From positions 1 through 5,581 of the forward strand of contig DOVS01000065.1 of NCBI GenBank assembly GCA_003519965.1: a DNA stretch of 5,581 bases. Direction: 5' to 3'. The stretch's first letter is position 1. Each line of letters opens with the position of its first letter. Positions 1-5,581 of this stretch are shown one piece after another. The notes under the pieces were generated by a model. It made no database searches, was not told the DNA's origin, and saw nothing but the letters and a program-made list of their open reading frames with translations. This DNA is from Betaproteobacteria bacterium (GTDB lineage Bacteria; Pseudomonadota; Gammaproteobacteria; Burkholderiales; UBA9220). The translations under genes were made by a program, and so were the position numbers.

Positions 1-1383
1 GCGATACGTCAGGTTGAGCACCGATACGACTTTAATTTCTTCTGGCGCCGCCGCCTCGGCTTCCTCCGATTTTTCCTCCTCAGCGTCGGTTGCCACAAGC
101 GTATCGATGTCGACCCCGGAGTTAGGCACCTGGCCGGTCGCCAGCACCACTAAGTCGGCTTCCGCCACGGTGTTTTGGTCGTTAAGGATGAGGTCGTGAA
201 AGGTCACCTTGCAGCCGTTGCCGCTGCCTTCGACGGCGCTTACCTTGCCTTTGGTGAAAATCACGCCCTTATCTTGCGCATTCCGGTAAAAGTCCTCGCC
301 ATTACCCGGCACACGCAAATCAGTGTAAATCACCGCGGCGTCGATGTCTGGATTCGCGTCCTTGAAATACATCGCCTGTTTGATGCTGGTGTTGCAGCAG
401 AAACCGGAGCAGTAAGGCAGGTGTTTTCCGGTGTCGTCCCGCTGGCCCGCGCATTGAACGAACACTACCGATTTTACGTCGCCGCCATCGGATGGACGCC
501 GGATAGGCTCGCCCTTGGCCGCGGCTTCTTGCGCCAATTTCTCCAGGCCCGCTTGATCGACGACATTGGGGGTTTTCCCATAACCCAGCTCCGGCAGCTT
601 ATTGGCGTCGTAGAGAGTAAAGCCGGTTGCTTGGATGATCGACCCCATCTCCTCGGTAACGGTGGAGCCGCTTTCTTGGCTAATTTCAACGCTGAATTTC
701 CCTGGTGAACCGTCGGTTTTGCTGGTGATCGCGTTGAGATAGACGGTAATATTGGCATGACCTTCCACGGCGGCGGCGAGCGCCGCCACGCCGTTATCCT
801 GAGGATCGCGGAATGGCTCGGCGAAGGGAACGCGCTTGTGCAGTTTAGCCGCCCAGCCGCCCAATTGGCCGCTTTTTTCCACCAACACCACGTGGTATCC
901 CGCCTTGGCGGATTCCAGCGCCGCCGTCATCCCGGAAACCCCGCCGCCAACGACTAAGATACGCTTATTATGCGCCGTGTTCGGATTACCGCCAGGCAAG
1001 GTCATATTTTTGGCTTCGGCGCATCCCATACGCACGTAGTCCGCCGCCATCTCCTGCGTCAGCTCGCGTGCTTCGTCGGTATCCGGTTGCGTCCAGATAA
1101 CGCCTTCCCGCAAATTAGCCCGGGCGACGGCGGCCTTGTCCAGATTAAACGCCTGGGTTTTAGCGCGCCGCGAACAGGCGGCGACCATAACATGGGTCAC
1201 GCCTTCGTTGTCTATATCCGCTTGAATCAGCTGGACGCCAGCGCTATTGCACAAAAACTCGTGTTCGCGCACCACCGCCGCCTTGCCTTCTTTTTGTGCG
1301 ACTTTGGCTAACTCGGCGGTATCCAGCCGCTCACCCAAGCCGCATCCTTGGCAAATGTAAGCCCCGATTTTTTGTTCCGACAT
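1..1383 (-). CDS. qmoB: QmoB, HdrA-like flavoprotein subunit of Qmo complex (3' end beyond window)
   Basis: QmoB is a cytoplasmic, HdrA-like flavin and iron-sulfur subunit of the Qmo complex, which passes electrons between APS reductase (AprAB) and the quinone pool. The 461 visible codons begin at ATG 1381-1383. Residues 11-15 are CQGCG, with further cysteines at 45, 70 and 121. A Rossmann FAD-binding motif, GGGVSG, lies at 146-151, followed by an HdrA-like LGGWAAKL segment. A cysteine cluster CSGFCC spans 325-330, matching CSRICC in QmoA. The second nucleotide-binding strand, DLVVLATG, is near 410-417. An Ala/Glu-rich linker (about 432-450) precedes VLNLTYR at the window edge. Family members are about 750 residues, so the C-terminal MvhD-like part should lie outside; the gene is cut by the window, not broken. 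It starts 3 bp after qmoA with a GGAGGG Shine-Dalgarno inside the qmoA end, so translational coupling is likely. A plain HdrA of another Hdr complex is the alternative, less likely next to QmoA. Confidence 0.93.
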   Translation of the reverse strand, partial: MSEQKIGAYICQGCGLGERLDTAELAKVAQKEGKAAVVREHEFLCNSAGVQLIQADIDNEGVTHVMVAACSRRAKTQAFNLDKAAVARANLREGVIWTQPDTDEARELTQEMAADYVRMGCAEAKNMTLPGGNPNTAHNKRILVVGGGVSGMTAALESAKAGYHVVLVEKSGQLGGWAAKLHKRVPFAEPFRDPQDNGVAALAAAVEGHANITVYLNAITSKTDGSPGKFSVEISQESGSTVTEEMGSIIQATGFTLYDANKLPELGYGKTPNVVDQAGLEKLAQEAAAKGEPIRRPSDGGDVKSVVFVQCAGQRDDTGKHLPYCSGFCCNTSIKQAMYFKDANPDIDAAVIYTDLRVPGNGEDFYRNAQDKGVIFTKGKVSAVEGSGNGCKVTFHDLILNDQNTVAEADLVVLATGQVPNSGVDIDTLVATDAEEEKSEEAEAAAPEEIKVVSVLNLTYR

Positions 1384-1386
1384 TCC

Positions 1387-2673
1387 TTAACCCTCCACAC
1401 CGGCTACACGGTTAATGACTTGGATAGCGCGCAATGCACTGGCTGTCGCGCTTTGCACCGCGCGATTGACATCCAGTGGATTGGTGGCGCAGCCAGCGCC
1501 GAACACGGCGCCGTTCGCCGGATCTGGCGAGATGAAACCGTTTGAGTCGGAAATAATGTCCGCCGGTATCTCCGCCCCTTTCACGCTCGGCTCCATGCCG
1601 ACCGCCAGCACCACCAAGTCATGGGTGTTGGCGTAACGATGATAACCCTCGGTATCCACACCGTGCAGCGTGAGGTCGCCGGTCTTTTCGTCTCCAACGA
1701 CTTTGGCTACCTTGGATTTGATAAAGCTGACGGTGCTGTCATTGCGCACCTTCTGATAGAAATCTTCAAAACGGTCGATTGCACGAATGTCGATATAGTA
1801 AATACTCGATTTGGCCTCTTCGCCATAGGCTTCGCGCACGTAGTTGGTTTGCTTGAGAGAAGCCATGCAGCAAATACGGGAGCAGTGGCGCAAATGGTTT
1901 TCGTCGCGAGAGCCCGCGCATTGGATAAAAGCGACGTTTTTCGCCTCTTTTCCGTCGGACGGGCGCAGCAGCTTGCCGCCGGTAGGCCCGTGCGGATCGG
2001 AAAGACGCTCGAACTCGACGCTGGTCACGACGTTGGGGAAACGGTCATAACCATAGGGCTGAATTTTCGCCGCGTCGTACGGCTTCCATCCGGTCGCCCA
2101 AATAACCGCGCCGGCCTTAAGCGTAATTTCCTCTTCCTTCATGTCAAGATCGACCGCGTCATATTTACACGCCGCCTTGGCTTTTTCTCCTTCGGACGTA
2201 CCCACGATAGACGAATCGAGCACATAGGTTTGAGGGTACGCCATCTTGTGCGGCAGATAAGCCGCCTTCACCGTGCCCAGCCCATAGTTGAACGGGTCGG
2301 ACACTTCGCTCTCCACCGCCTCGGCGCAAGCACCGCACGCAGTACAGGATTCTTTGACGTATCGGGGAGAGACTTTGACGTTGACGGTGTAATCGCCTTG
2401 CGCGCCGGAAATACCGCTCACTTCCGCCATGGTCAACACGCGGATGCGCTGATTCTGTTTAACGCGCCGCTGGTTGATTTCCAGACCGCAGACCGGGTGG
2501 CATAGCTTAGGAAAGTATCGGTAAAGCTGGGAAACACGGCCGCCCAACGCCGGATTTTTTTCCACCAACACAACATCCTTGCCGCACTCGGCGGCTTCCA
2601 GAGCCGCTGTCATACCGCCGATGCCGCCACCCACAACCAGTATTGTCTGGTTGGTTGCAACAATTTCCGTCAT
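1387..2673 (-). CDS. qmoA: QmoA, HdrA-like FAD subunit of Qmo complex
   Basis: QmoA is the smaller HdrA-like FAD subunit of the quinone-interacting membrane-bound oxidoreductase that serves APS reductase in dissimilatory sulfur metabolism. The 428-residue product fits the family (about 410-430). The FAD-binding GGGIGG lies at 15-20, with the acidic end of the second strand at Glu38. The diagnostic stretch YFPKLCHPVCGLEIN (53-67) is typical of QmoA. A CTACGAC motif at 110-116 plus Cys169 could ligate an iron-sulfur cluster. ATGWKPYD (193-200) and HCSRICC (263-269) are HdrA-family hallmarks, and GCATNPLDVNRAV (from 394) closes the FAD domain. The start at 2671-2673 is chosen because GGAGG ends five bases upstream; the in-frame ATG at 2683-2685 overlaps that site and so is unlikely. 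It appears to be the first gene of its operon; aprBA is not directly upstream, and qmoB follows after 3 bp. The downstream partner (qmoC, or hdrB/hdrC as in many sulfur oxidisers) must lie beyond the left edge. Confidence 0.95.
   Translation of the reverse strand: MTEIVATNQTILVVGGGIGGMTAALEAAECGKDVVLVEKNPALGGRVSQLYRYFPKLCHPVCGLEINQRRVKQNQRIRVLTMAEVSGISGAQGDYTVNVKVSPRYVKESCTACGACAEAVESEVSDPFNYGLGTVKAAYLPHKMAYPQTYVLDSSIVGTSEGEKAKAACKYDAVDLDMKEEEITLKAGAVIWATGWKPYDAAKIQPYGYDRFPNVVTSVEFERLSDPHGPTGGKLLRPSDGKEAKNVAFIQCAGSRDENHLRHCSRICCMASLKQTNYVREAYGEEAKSSIYYIDIRAIDRFEDFYQKVRNDSTVSFIKSKVAKVVGDEKTGDLTLHGVDTEGYHRYANTHDLVVLAVGMEPSVKGAEIPADIISDSNGFISPDPANGAVFGAGCATNPLDVNRAVQSATASALRAIQVINRVAGVEG
1391..1396 (-). 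promoter_or_regulatory. qmoB: Ribosome binding site for qmoB inside the end of qmoA
   Basis: GGAGGG (1396-1391) encodes the last residues of QmoA and sits seven bases before the qmoB ATG at 1383. The stop-to-start gap is three bases. The arrangement supports coupled translation and equal amounts of the two flavoproteins. Confidence 0.75.
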
Positions 2674-2678
2674 CAGAA

Positions 2679-2683
2679 CCTCC
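2679..2683 (-). promoter_or_regulatory. qmoA: Strong ribosome binding site deciding the qmoA start
   Basis: GGAGG on the minus strand (2683-2679) is a full Shine-Dalgarno core, five bases before the ATG at 2673. It overlaps the in-frame ATG at 2685, which argues against starting there and favours the 428-residue product. Confidence 0.8.
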
Positions 2684-2706
2684 ATCACGGATTTATTCGC
2701 AGTTGA

Positions 2707-2733
2707 AATATAGAGCAGAAGCCGGACGACCAA
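2707..2733 (-). promoter_or_regulatory. qmoA: Candidate weak sigma70-type promoter for qmoA
   Basis: On the minus strand TATATT (2712-2707) is a five-of-six match to the -10 box. TTGGTC (2733-2728) lies 15 bases upstream as a poor -35 with short spacing. Transcription would begin near 2700 and give a leader of about 27 bases before the ATG at 2673. The weak -35 suggests dependence on an activator, if this is the promoter at all. Confidence 0.35.
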
Positions 2734-2742
2734 AGTCGACCA
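2727..2742. repeat. CGACCA direct repeat with 10-bp period at the putative qmoA -35
   Basis: CGACCA occurs at 2727-2732 and again at 2737-2742, exactly one helical turn apart, overlapping the candidate -35 region. Tandem half-sites with this phase are typical of response-regulator or other activator binding. With only six bases per unit the pair may be chance. Confidence 0.25.
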
Positions 2743-2779
2743 CCCGCTAAAATGGTATTCTCAATAAACAAGACCTGGA

Positions 2780-2795
2780 CTGAATTTTAATTCAG
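2780..2795. promoter_or_regulatory. Perfect 16-bp AT-rich palindrome upstream of qmoA
   Basis: CTGAATT and AATTCAG form exact inverted arms around two central T bases. The site lies 107 bp before the qmoA start, in non-coding DNA. The small central gap and full symmetry suit a dimeric repressor or activator operator better than an RNA hairpin, since a two-base loop is too tight. No regulator is identifiable from the window, and the motif matches no operator I can name with confidence. Confidence 0.35.
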
Positions 2796-2910
2796 CAACT
2801 GGCAGGATTGAGGCCCGGCGCTCGCCGCCATCGAATGTTACCCCGAATGACTAGGGCATTCCACCGTAACCGCCGCCAAATACGATTCAAATTTCTTATG
2901 CGGTGATAGA

Positions 2911-2934
2911 GACGGCATATGGATTATGTCCGTC
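2911..2934 (-). other. Imperfect hairpin downstream of the phosphoesterase gene
   Basis: GACGGCAT (2911-2918) pairs with ATG plus CCGTC (2926-2928 and 2930-2934), leaving one bulged T at 2929 and a seven-base loop. It lies 33 bases past the phosphoesterase stop. There is no T-tract on either strand, so it is not a typical intrinsic terminator. It could mark a processed or Rho-dependent 3' end, or be chance. Confidence 0.3.
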
Positions 2935-2966
2935 GCGACCGGCCAACCTGTCGCCCGCGCCTCATT

Positions 2967-3515
2967 TTAGTGCGCTGTCGCCAAGTTTCCCTCGTCCGGA
3001 ACGTTTTCCATGACGGGACAAATCACGAATTTCATCGCGCTTAAGTCCCCCAGAGCGTAGGTGGGCGCCGACGCAATGCCGCCGACGGTTCCCGGATTCA
3101 CCACCAAGGTCTCGCCCCCTTTGATATTGGCAATGGTTTCGATTTTCGCCCGGTGATCGTGGCCGCAGCACACCACATCCCATTCGCCGGTACACGCTAG
3201 CGCGTTGGCGTAATGGGGATAATGCACCAAGAAAATGCGCCGCCCGCCCAGCTTGACTTCGCCGTCCTGCCCATGAAAATGGAATGGGCTTCCCGGCTCG
3301 TGAGCTAACCGCGCCATGCTGTAGAGGTCGCCGGTGTTGTTGCCGTGAATCACATGCACAGGCATGTCAAACGCCGCCAATTTGCGCAATATGCTCGGCG
3401 CGACCACATCGCCGCAATGAAGCACCGCCTCGGCTCCCTGCGCCTTGGCTTTTTCCACGGCGGCAACCATGAGCGGCGCATTATCATGGCTGTCGGAAAT
3501 AATGCAAATTTTCAC
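2967..3515 (-). CDS. YfcE/MJ0936-family metallophosphoesterase, substrate unknown
   Basis: This is a small calcineurin-like phosphoesterase that would hydrolyse a phosphodiester or phosphomonoester using two metal ions in the cytoplasm; the natural substrate cannot be read from the sequence. With a GTG start at 3513-3515 the protein has 182 residues, the usual family size. All metal-binding blocks are present in order: DSH at 8-10, GD at 35-36, GNN at 58-60, His98 in VHYPHY, and GHDH at 118-121. NPGTVGG (140-146) is the usual family C-terminal signature. The GTG start puts the DSH motif at residue 8 and follows a modest GGGA site eight bases upstream. A longer ATG start at 3575 would add 20 residues reading through the end of ppa and resembling nothing in the family. 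It lies 16 bp after ppa, so co-transcription is likely, which hints at a nucleotide or phosphate housekeeping role. No signal peptide is visible. Confidence 0.88.
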   Translation of the reverse strand: MKICIISDSHDNAPLMVAAVEKAKAQGAEAVLHCGDVVAPSILRKLAAFDMPVHVIHGNNTGDLYSMARLAHEPGSPFHFHGQDGEVKLGGRRIFLVHYPHYANALACTGEWDVVCCGHDHRAKIETIANIKGGETLVVNPGTVGGIASAPTYALGDLSAMKFVICPVMENVPDEGNLATAH

Positions 3516-3531
3516 TATTGGTTTCCCGTGG

Positions 3532-4080
3532 TTAAAACACCGGTTTGACTTTGGCGGCCTGGTAACGCTCCACACCGCCGAGTATCTCGGCTTTCACTTC
3601 CTCTGGGCCGCTCCAGCCTTCCACCTTGACCCATTTATCCGCTTCCAGGTCTTTATAATGCTCAAAGAAATGGGTAATCTGCGCCAACACTATGTCAGGA
3701 AACGTCCGTGGTGTTTCAATATGACGGTAGAGCGTGCAGAGCGCGTCAATAGGCACCGCCAAACATTTTGCATCGGGGCCGGATTCATCGGTCATCCTCA
3801 GCATTCCCACGGGGCGGCAGCGCACGACAACGCCGGTCATCAGCGGCACTGGCGTCACAACCAGCACGTCTACCGGGTCGCCATCCTCGGACAAAGTATG
3901 AGGAATGTAGCCGTAGTTGCATGGATAATGCATCGCGGTGCTCATAAAACGATCGACGAACATAGCGCCGGTTTCCTTATCCATTTCGTACTTGATCGGC
4001 TCGCCGTGCATGGGAATTTCAATGATGACATTAAAGTCGTTGGGAAGATCGCGCCCCGAATTTACTCTGTCAAGATTCAT
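3532..4080 (-). CDS. ppa: Soluble inorganic pyrophosphatase, family I
   Basis: This cytoplasmic enzyme hydrolyses pyrophosphate to two phosphates with Mg2+. The protein has 182 residues, as in proteobacterial hexameric Ppa. The catalytic set is complete and sits exactly one residue after E. coli numbering: Glu21, Lys30, Arg44, Tyr56, Asp66, Asp68, Asp71, Asp98, Asp103, Lys105, Tyr142 and Lys143. The family signature DGDPVDV is at 66-72. The ATG at 4078-4080 follows an AGGG four bases upstream, and the N-terminal [11 protein letters not shown] matches the family start. The gene is separated from hppA by a 106-bp spacer with a terminator and a TATAAT box, so it probably has its own promoter. 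The phosphoesterase gene follows after 16 bp. In the sulfur pathway this enzyme would compete with ATP sulfurylase for pyrophosphate or remove it, so its presence beside qmoAB is metabolically meaningful; it also serves general biosynthesis. Confidence 0.97.
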   Translation of the reverse strand: MNLDRVNSGRDLPNDFNVIIEIPMHGEPIKYEMDKETGAMFVDRFMSTAMHYPCNYGYIPHTLSEDGDPVDVLVVTPVPLMTGVVVRCRPVGMLRMTDESGPDAKCLAVPIDALCTLYRHIETPRTFPDIVLAQITHFFEHYKDLEADKWVKVEGWSGPEEVKAEILGGVERYQAAKVKPVF

Positions 4081-4091
4081 GCCGCCCTGCT

Positions 4092-4125
4092 TTCAAAAAT
4101 ACAAAAGGGGCATTATACGCCCCTT
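4092..4125 (-). terminator. Rho-independent terminator after hppA
   Basis: Read on the minus strand, AAGGGGC (4125-4119) pairs perfectly with GCCCCTT (4111-4105) around a seven-base loop, and the 3' arm runs into the T-rich TTGTATTTTTG. A GC-rich stem followed by a T-tract, 61 bases downstream of the hppA stop and before ppa, is the standard layout of an intrinsic terminator. On the plus strand the stem is not followed by a T-tract, so it acts in one direction only. Confidence 0.8.
4112..4117 (-). promoter_or_regulatory. ppa: Candidate -10 box (TATAAT) for ppa inside terminator loop
   Basis: The terminator loop contains a perfect TATAAT on the minus strand, 31 bases before the ppa ATG, which would give a short leader of about 25 bases. 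No convincing TTGACA-like hexamer lies 16-18 bases upstream; that area is GC-rich (CGCCGC at the 17-bp position). The box could therefore be chance, or it could need an activator or another sigma factor. The location before a gene isolated by a terminator is the main support. Confidence 0.4.
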
Positions 4126-4146
4126 CCGAAAACAGCGGCGGGAGAA

Positions 4147-4169
4147 GCGGAGACCCGAAGACCTCGCGC
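4147..4169 (-). other. UUCG-tetraloop RNA hairpin just after hppA
   Basis: On the minus strand, GAGGTC (4165-4160), TTCG (4159-4156) and GGTCTC (4155-4150) form a six-pair stem with two G-U pairs and the closing C-G around UUCG, a known very stable tetraloop. Three more pairs (GCG 4169-4167 with CGC 4149-4147) can stack beyond a bulged C at 4166. It starts 17 bases after the hppA stop and has no T-tract, so it may protect the hppA 3' end or help the terminator further on. No folding energy was computed. Confidence 0.45.
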
Positions 4170-4186
4170 CTTCCCATGCGGTTAAA

Positions 4187-5581
4187 TTACGTCCACAGAT
4201 GCGCCAGCACCGGCACGATCAGCAGTGCGACAATGTTGATGATCTTGATTAACGGGTTGATTGCAGGACCGGCGGTATCCTTGTAAGGATCGCCCACGGT
4301 ATCGCCAGTCACCGCCGCTTTATGCGCCTCGGAGCCTTTGCCGCCGTGGTGGCCGTCTTCGATGTATTTCTTGGCGTTATCCCAAGCGCCGCCGCCGGTC
4401 GTCATGGAAATCGCCACGAACAGACCCGTCACGATAGAACCCAACAACACGCCGCCGAGGGCTTTCGGCCCCAACACGATGCCGACGACAATCGGCACGA
4501 GGACCGGCAACAGCGAAGGAATGATCATTTCCTTAATTGCCGCTCGCGTCAGCATGTCCACCGCTTTAGAGTAATCCGGCTTGGCCGTTCCCTCCATGAT
4601 GCCCGGAATCTCCTTGAATTGGCGGCGCACTTCGACCACCACGGAAGCCGCGGCGCGTCCAACCGCCTCCATGGCCATAGCGCCGAACAAGTAAGGAACC
4701 AAACCGCCGATAAACAGGCCGATAATCACCATATGATCCGACAAATCGAAGCTGGACGCCATATTGTGCGCGGAAAGCGCATGCGTGTAGTCGGCAAACA
4801 ATACCAACGCCGCTAAACCCGCGGAACCGATAGCGTAGCCCTTGGTTACCGCCTTGGTGGTGTTGCCCACGGCGTCCAGCGGATCGGTCACATTGCGCAC
4901 CGCATCCGGCAGTTCCGCCATTTCGGCGATACCGCCCGCGTTATCGGTTACCGGCCCGTAAGCGTCCAATGCGACGATGATGCCGGTCATGGACAGCATC
5001 GCGGTCGCGGCGATGGCGATCCCGTACAGCCCTGCTAGCGCATAAGCGCCCCAAATACTGGCGCACACCGCTAGCACCGGCGCGGTGGTGGATTTCATCG
5101 ACACCCCGAGGCCCGCGATAACGTTAGTGCCATGGCCGGTCGTGGATGCTTCGGCGATGTGGCGCACCGGTCCATACTCAGTCGCCGTGTAATATTCGGT
5201 AATCACCACCATTGCGGCAGTCAGCGCCAAACCGATCAACGCCGAACCATACAACGACATCACGCTGTAAGTGCCGTTGCCCGCCATTAACCAATTGGTT
5301 ACCGGGTAAAAGGCAATGACCGCTAGCCCGCCGGAAACGAGCAAGCCGCGGTAGAGGGCGTTCATGATCTTGCCGCCTTCGCGCGCTTTTACGAAGAAGG
5401 TGCCAATAATCGAGGCGATGATCGACACGCCCCCCAGCACCAACGGATACAGCACCGAATTGATGCCGGCGCTCTTCAGCATCATGCCGCCTAACAACAT
5501 GGTGGCGATCAGGGTGACCGCGTAGGTCTCGAATAAGTCGGCGGCCATACCGGCGCAATCGCCCACGTTGTCGCCCACGTT
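4187..5581 (-). CDS. hppA: Membrane proton-translocating pyrophosphatase, K+-independent type (5' end beyond window)
   Basis: This integral membrane enzyme couples pyrophosphate hydrolysis to proton export and can run in reverse to make pyrophosphate from a proton gradient. The visible 464 residues are the C-terminal two thirds of a family protein of about 670-700 residues. The open frame continues off the right edge, so the GTG at 5576-5578 is not the start. Visible hallmarks in order are the pyrophosphate/Mg2+-binding [69 protein letters not shown], and near the end [19 protein letters not shown], separated by many hydrophobic membrane spans. In [10 protein letters not shown] the Lys (codon 4853-4855) and Thr (4844-4846) take the places of Ala and Gly in K+-dependent enzymes, which marks the K+-independent, proton-only subfamily. 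The C-terminus is a last hydrophobic helix, [17 protein letters not shown] terminator follows, so hppA is likely the last gene of its transcript. Confidence 0.97.
   Translation of the reverse strand, partial: NVGDNVGDCAGMAADLFETYAVTLIATMLLGGMMLKSAGINSVLYPLVLGGVSIIASIIGTFFVKAREGGKIMNALYRGLLVSGGLAVIAFYPVTNWLMAGNGTYSVMSLYGSALIGLALTAAMVVITEYYTATEYGPVRHIAEASTTGHGTNVIAGLGVSMKSTTAPVLAVCASIWGAYALAGLYGIAIAATAMLSMTGIIVALDAYGPVTDNAGGIAEMAELPDAVRNVTDPLDAVGNTTKAVTKGYAIGSAGLAALVLFADYTHALSAHNMASSFDLSDHMVIIGLFIGGLVPYLFGAMAMEAVGRAAASVVVEVRRQFKEIPGIMEGTAKPDYSKAVDMLTRAAIKEMIIPSLLPVLVPIVVGIVLGPKALGGVLLGSIVTGLFVAISMTTGGGAWDNAKKYIEDGHHGGKGSEAHKAAVTGDTVGDPYKDTAGPAINPLIKIINIVALLIVPVLAHLWT

Larger units (their letters stand above)
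2674..2966. other. 293-bp non-coding gap between the phosphoesterase gene and qmoA
   Basis: No credible gene is present on either strand. The gap holds the hairpin at 2911-2934, the palindrome at 2780-2795, the direct repeat at 2727-2742, the candidate promoter at 2707-2733 and the qmoA ribosome binding site. No intrinsic terminator for the upstream transcript is evident, so read-through from ppa into qmoA cannot be excluded. Its length contrasts with the 3- and 16-bp gaps elsewhere, which fits a control region at the head of the qmo operon. Confidence 0.7.

Noticed and set aside
1..1383. QmoB as a truncated pseudogene
   Set aside because: The frame is open to the window edge with intact motifs, so the missing C-terminus reflects the window boundary.
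1621..2505. Long plus-strand open frame of 294 codons
   Set aside because: It lies wholly antisense to qmoA, which has clear family motifs across the same bases. Its translation resembles no family, and GC-rich coding DNA often leaves such open shadows.
2674..2733. Upstream in-frame starts for qmoA at 2733 and 2685
   Set aside because: The strong GGAGG points to ATG 2673, and it overlaps the 2685 ATG. The extra residues are not typical of QmoA.
2810..2830. GC-rich GGCGAGCGCC short hairpin in the qmo leader
   Set aside because: The loop is only two bases and no T-tract follows, so it is neither a terminator nor a convincing site.
2932..2939. GTCGCGAC palindrome after the phosphoesterase gene
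   Set aside because: It is eight bases of CpG-rich symmetry with no extension, expected by chance in DNA of this composition.
3516..3575. Longer N-terminus for the phosphoesterase starting at ATG 3575
   Set aside because: It would overlap the end of ppa by 44 bases, and the extra 20 residues do not fit the family, where the DxH motif lies close to the N-terminus. GTG 3515 fits better.
3445..4185. Plus-strand open frame of 246 codons
   Set aside because: It is antisense to ppa and the start of the phosphoesterase, and it runs through the terminator region. It has no recognisable motif.
4322..4816. Plus-strand frame rich in His, Arg and Gln
   Set aside because: The odd composition comes from reading hppA Ala/Gly/Val codons in antisense; hppA is certain here.

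Overview
The window carries five protein genes, all on the minus strand, so transcription runs from the right edge to the left edge. In order of transcription they are: hppA (membrane H+-pyrophosphatase, 5' end outside the window), ppa (soluble family I inorganic pyrophosphatase), a small YfcE/MJ0936-type metallophosphoesterase, qmoA, and qmoB (3' end outside the window). No RNA genes, mobile elements or CRISPR arrays were seen. The long plus-strand reading frames are shadows of these genes.

The likely source is a sulfur-oxidising proteobacterium of the beta or gamma class. QmoA and QmoB are the HdrA-like flavoproteins of the quinone-interacting membrane-bound oxidoreductase, the electron partner of APS reductase. 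The Ppa sequence is of the proteobacterial 180-residue type, and QmoA reads like those I recall from Thiobacillus-like sulfur oxidisers. This taxonomic and directional call is an inference; the sequence itself does not show whether the pathway runs towards sulfate or towards sulfite.

Layout: hppA (4187-5581) ends at a 106-bp spacer holding a UUCG-capped hairpin and then a good intrinsic terminator. A perfect TATAAT on the minus strand sits in the terminator loop, just upstream of ppa. Ppa (3532-4080) and the phosphoesterase (2967-3515, GTG start) are 16 bp apart and look like one transcript. A 293-bp non-coding gap (2674-2966) follows; it contains an imperfect hairpin, a perfect 16-bp AT-rich palindrome, a 10-bp-phased direct repeat and a weak promoter-like pair. 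It leads into qmoA (1387-2673) and qmoB (1-1383), which are separated by 3 bp.

Working link: APS reductase and Qmo connect sulfite/APS to the quinone pool, and ATP sulfurylase couples APS/sulfate to ATP and pyrophosphate. The two neighbouring pyrophosphatases set the pyrophosphate level that determines the direction and yield of ATP sulfurylase. The window therefore joins the electron side and the pyrophosphate side of dissimilatory sulfur metabolism. The families are all known; I see no clearly new system. The most interesting points are this clustering, the non-coding architecture and the unassigned phosphoesterase.
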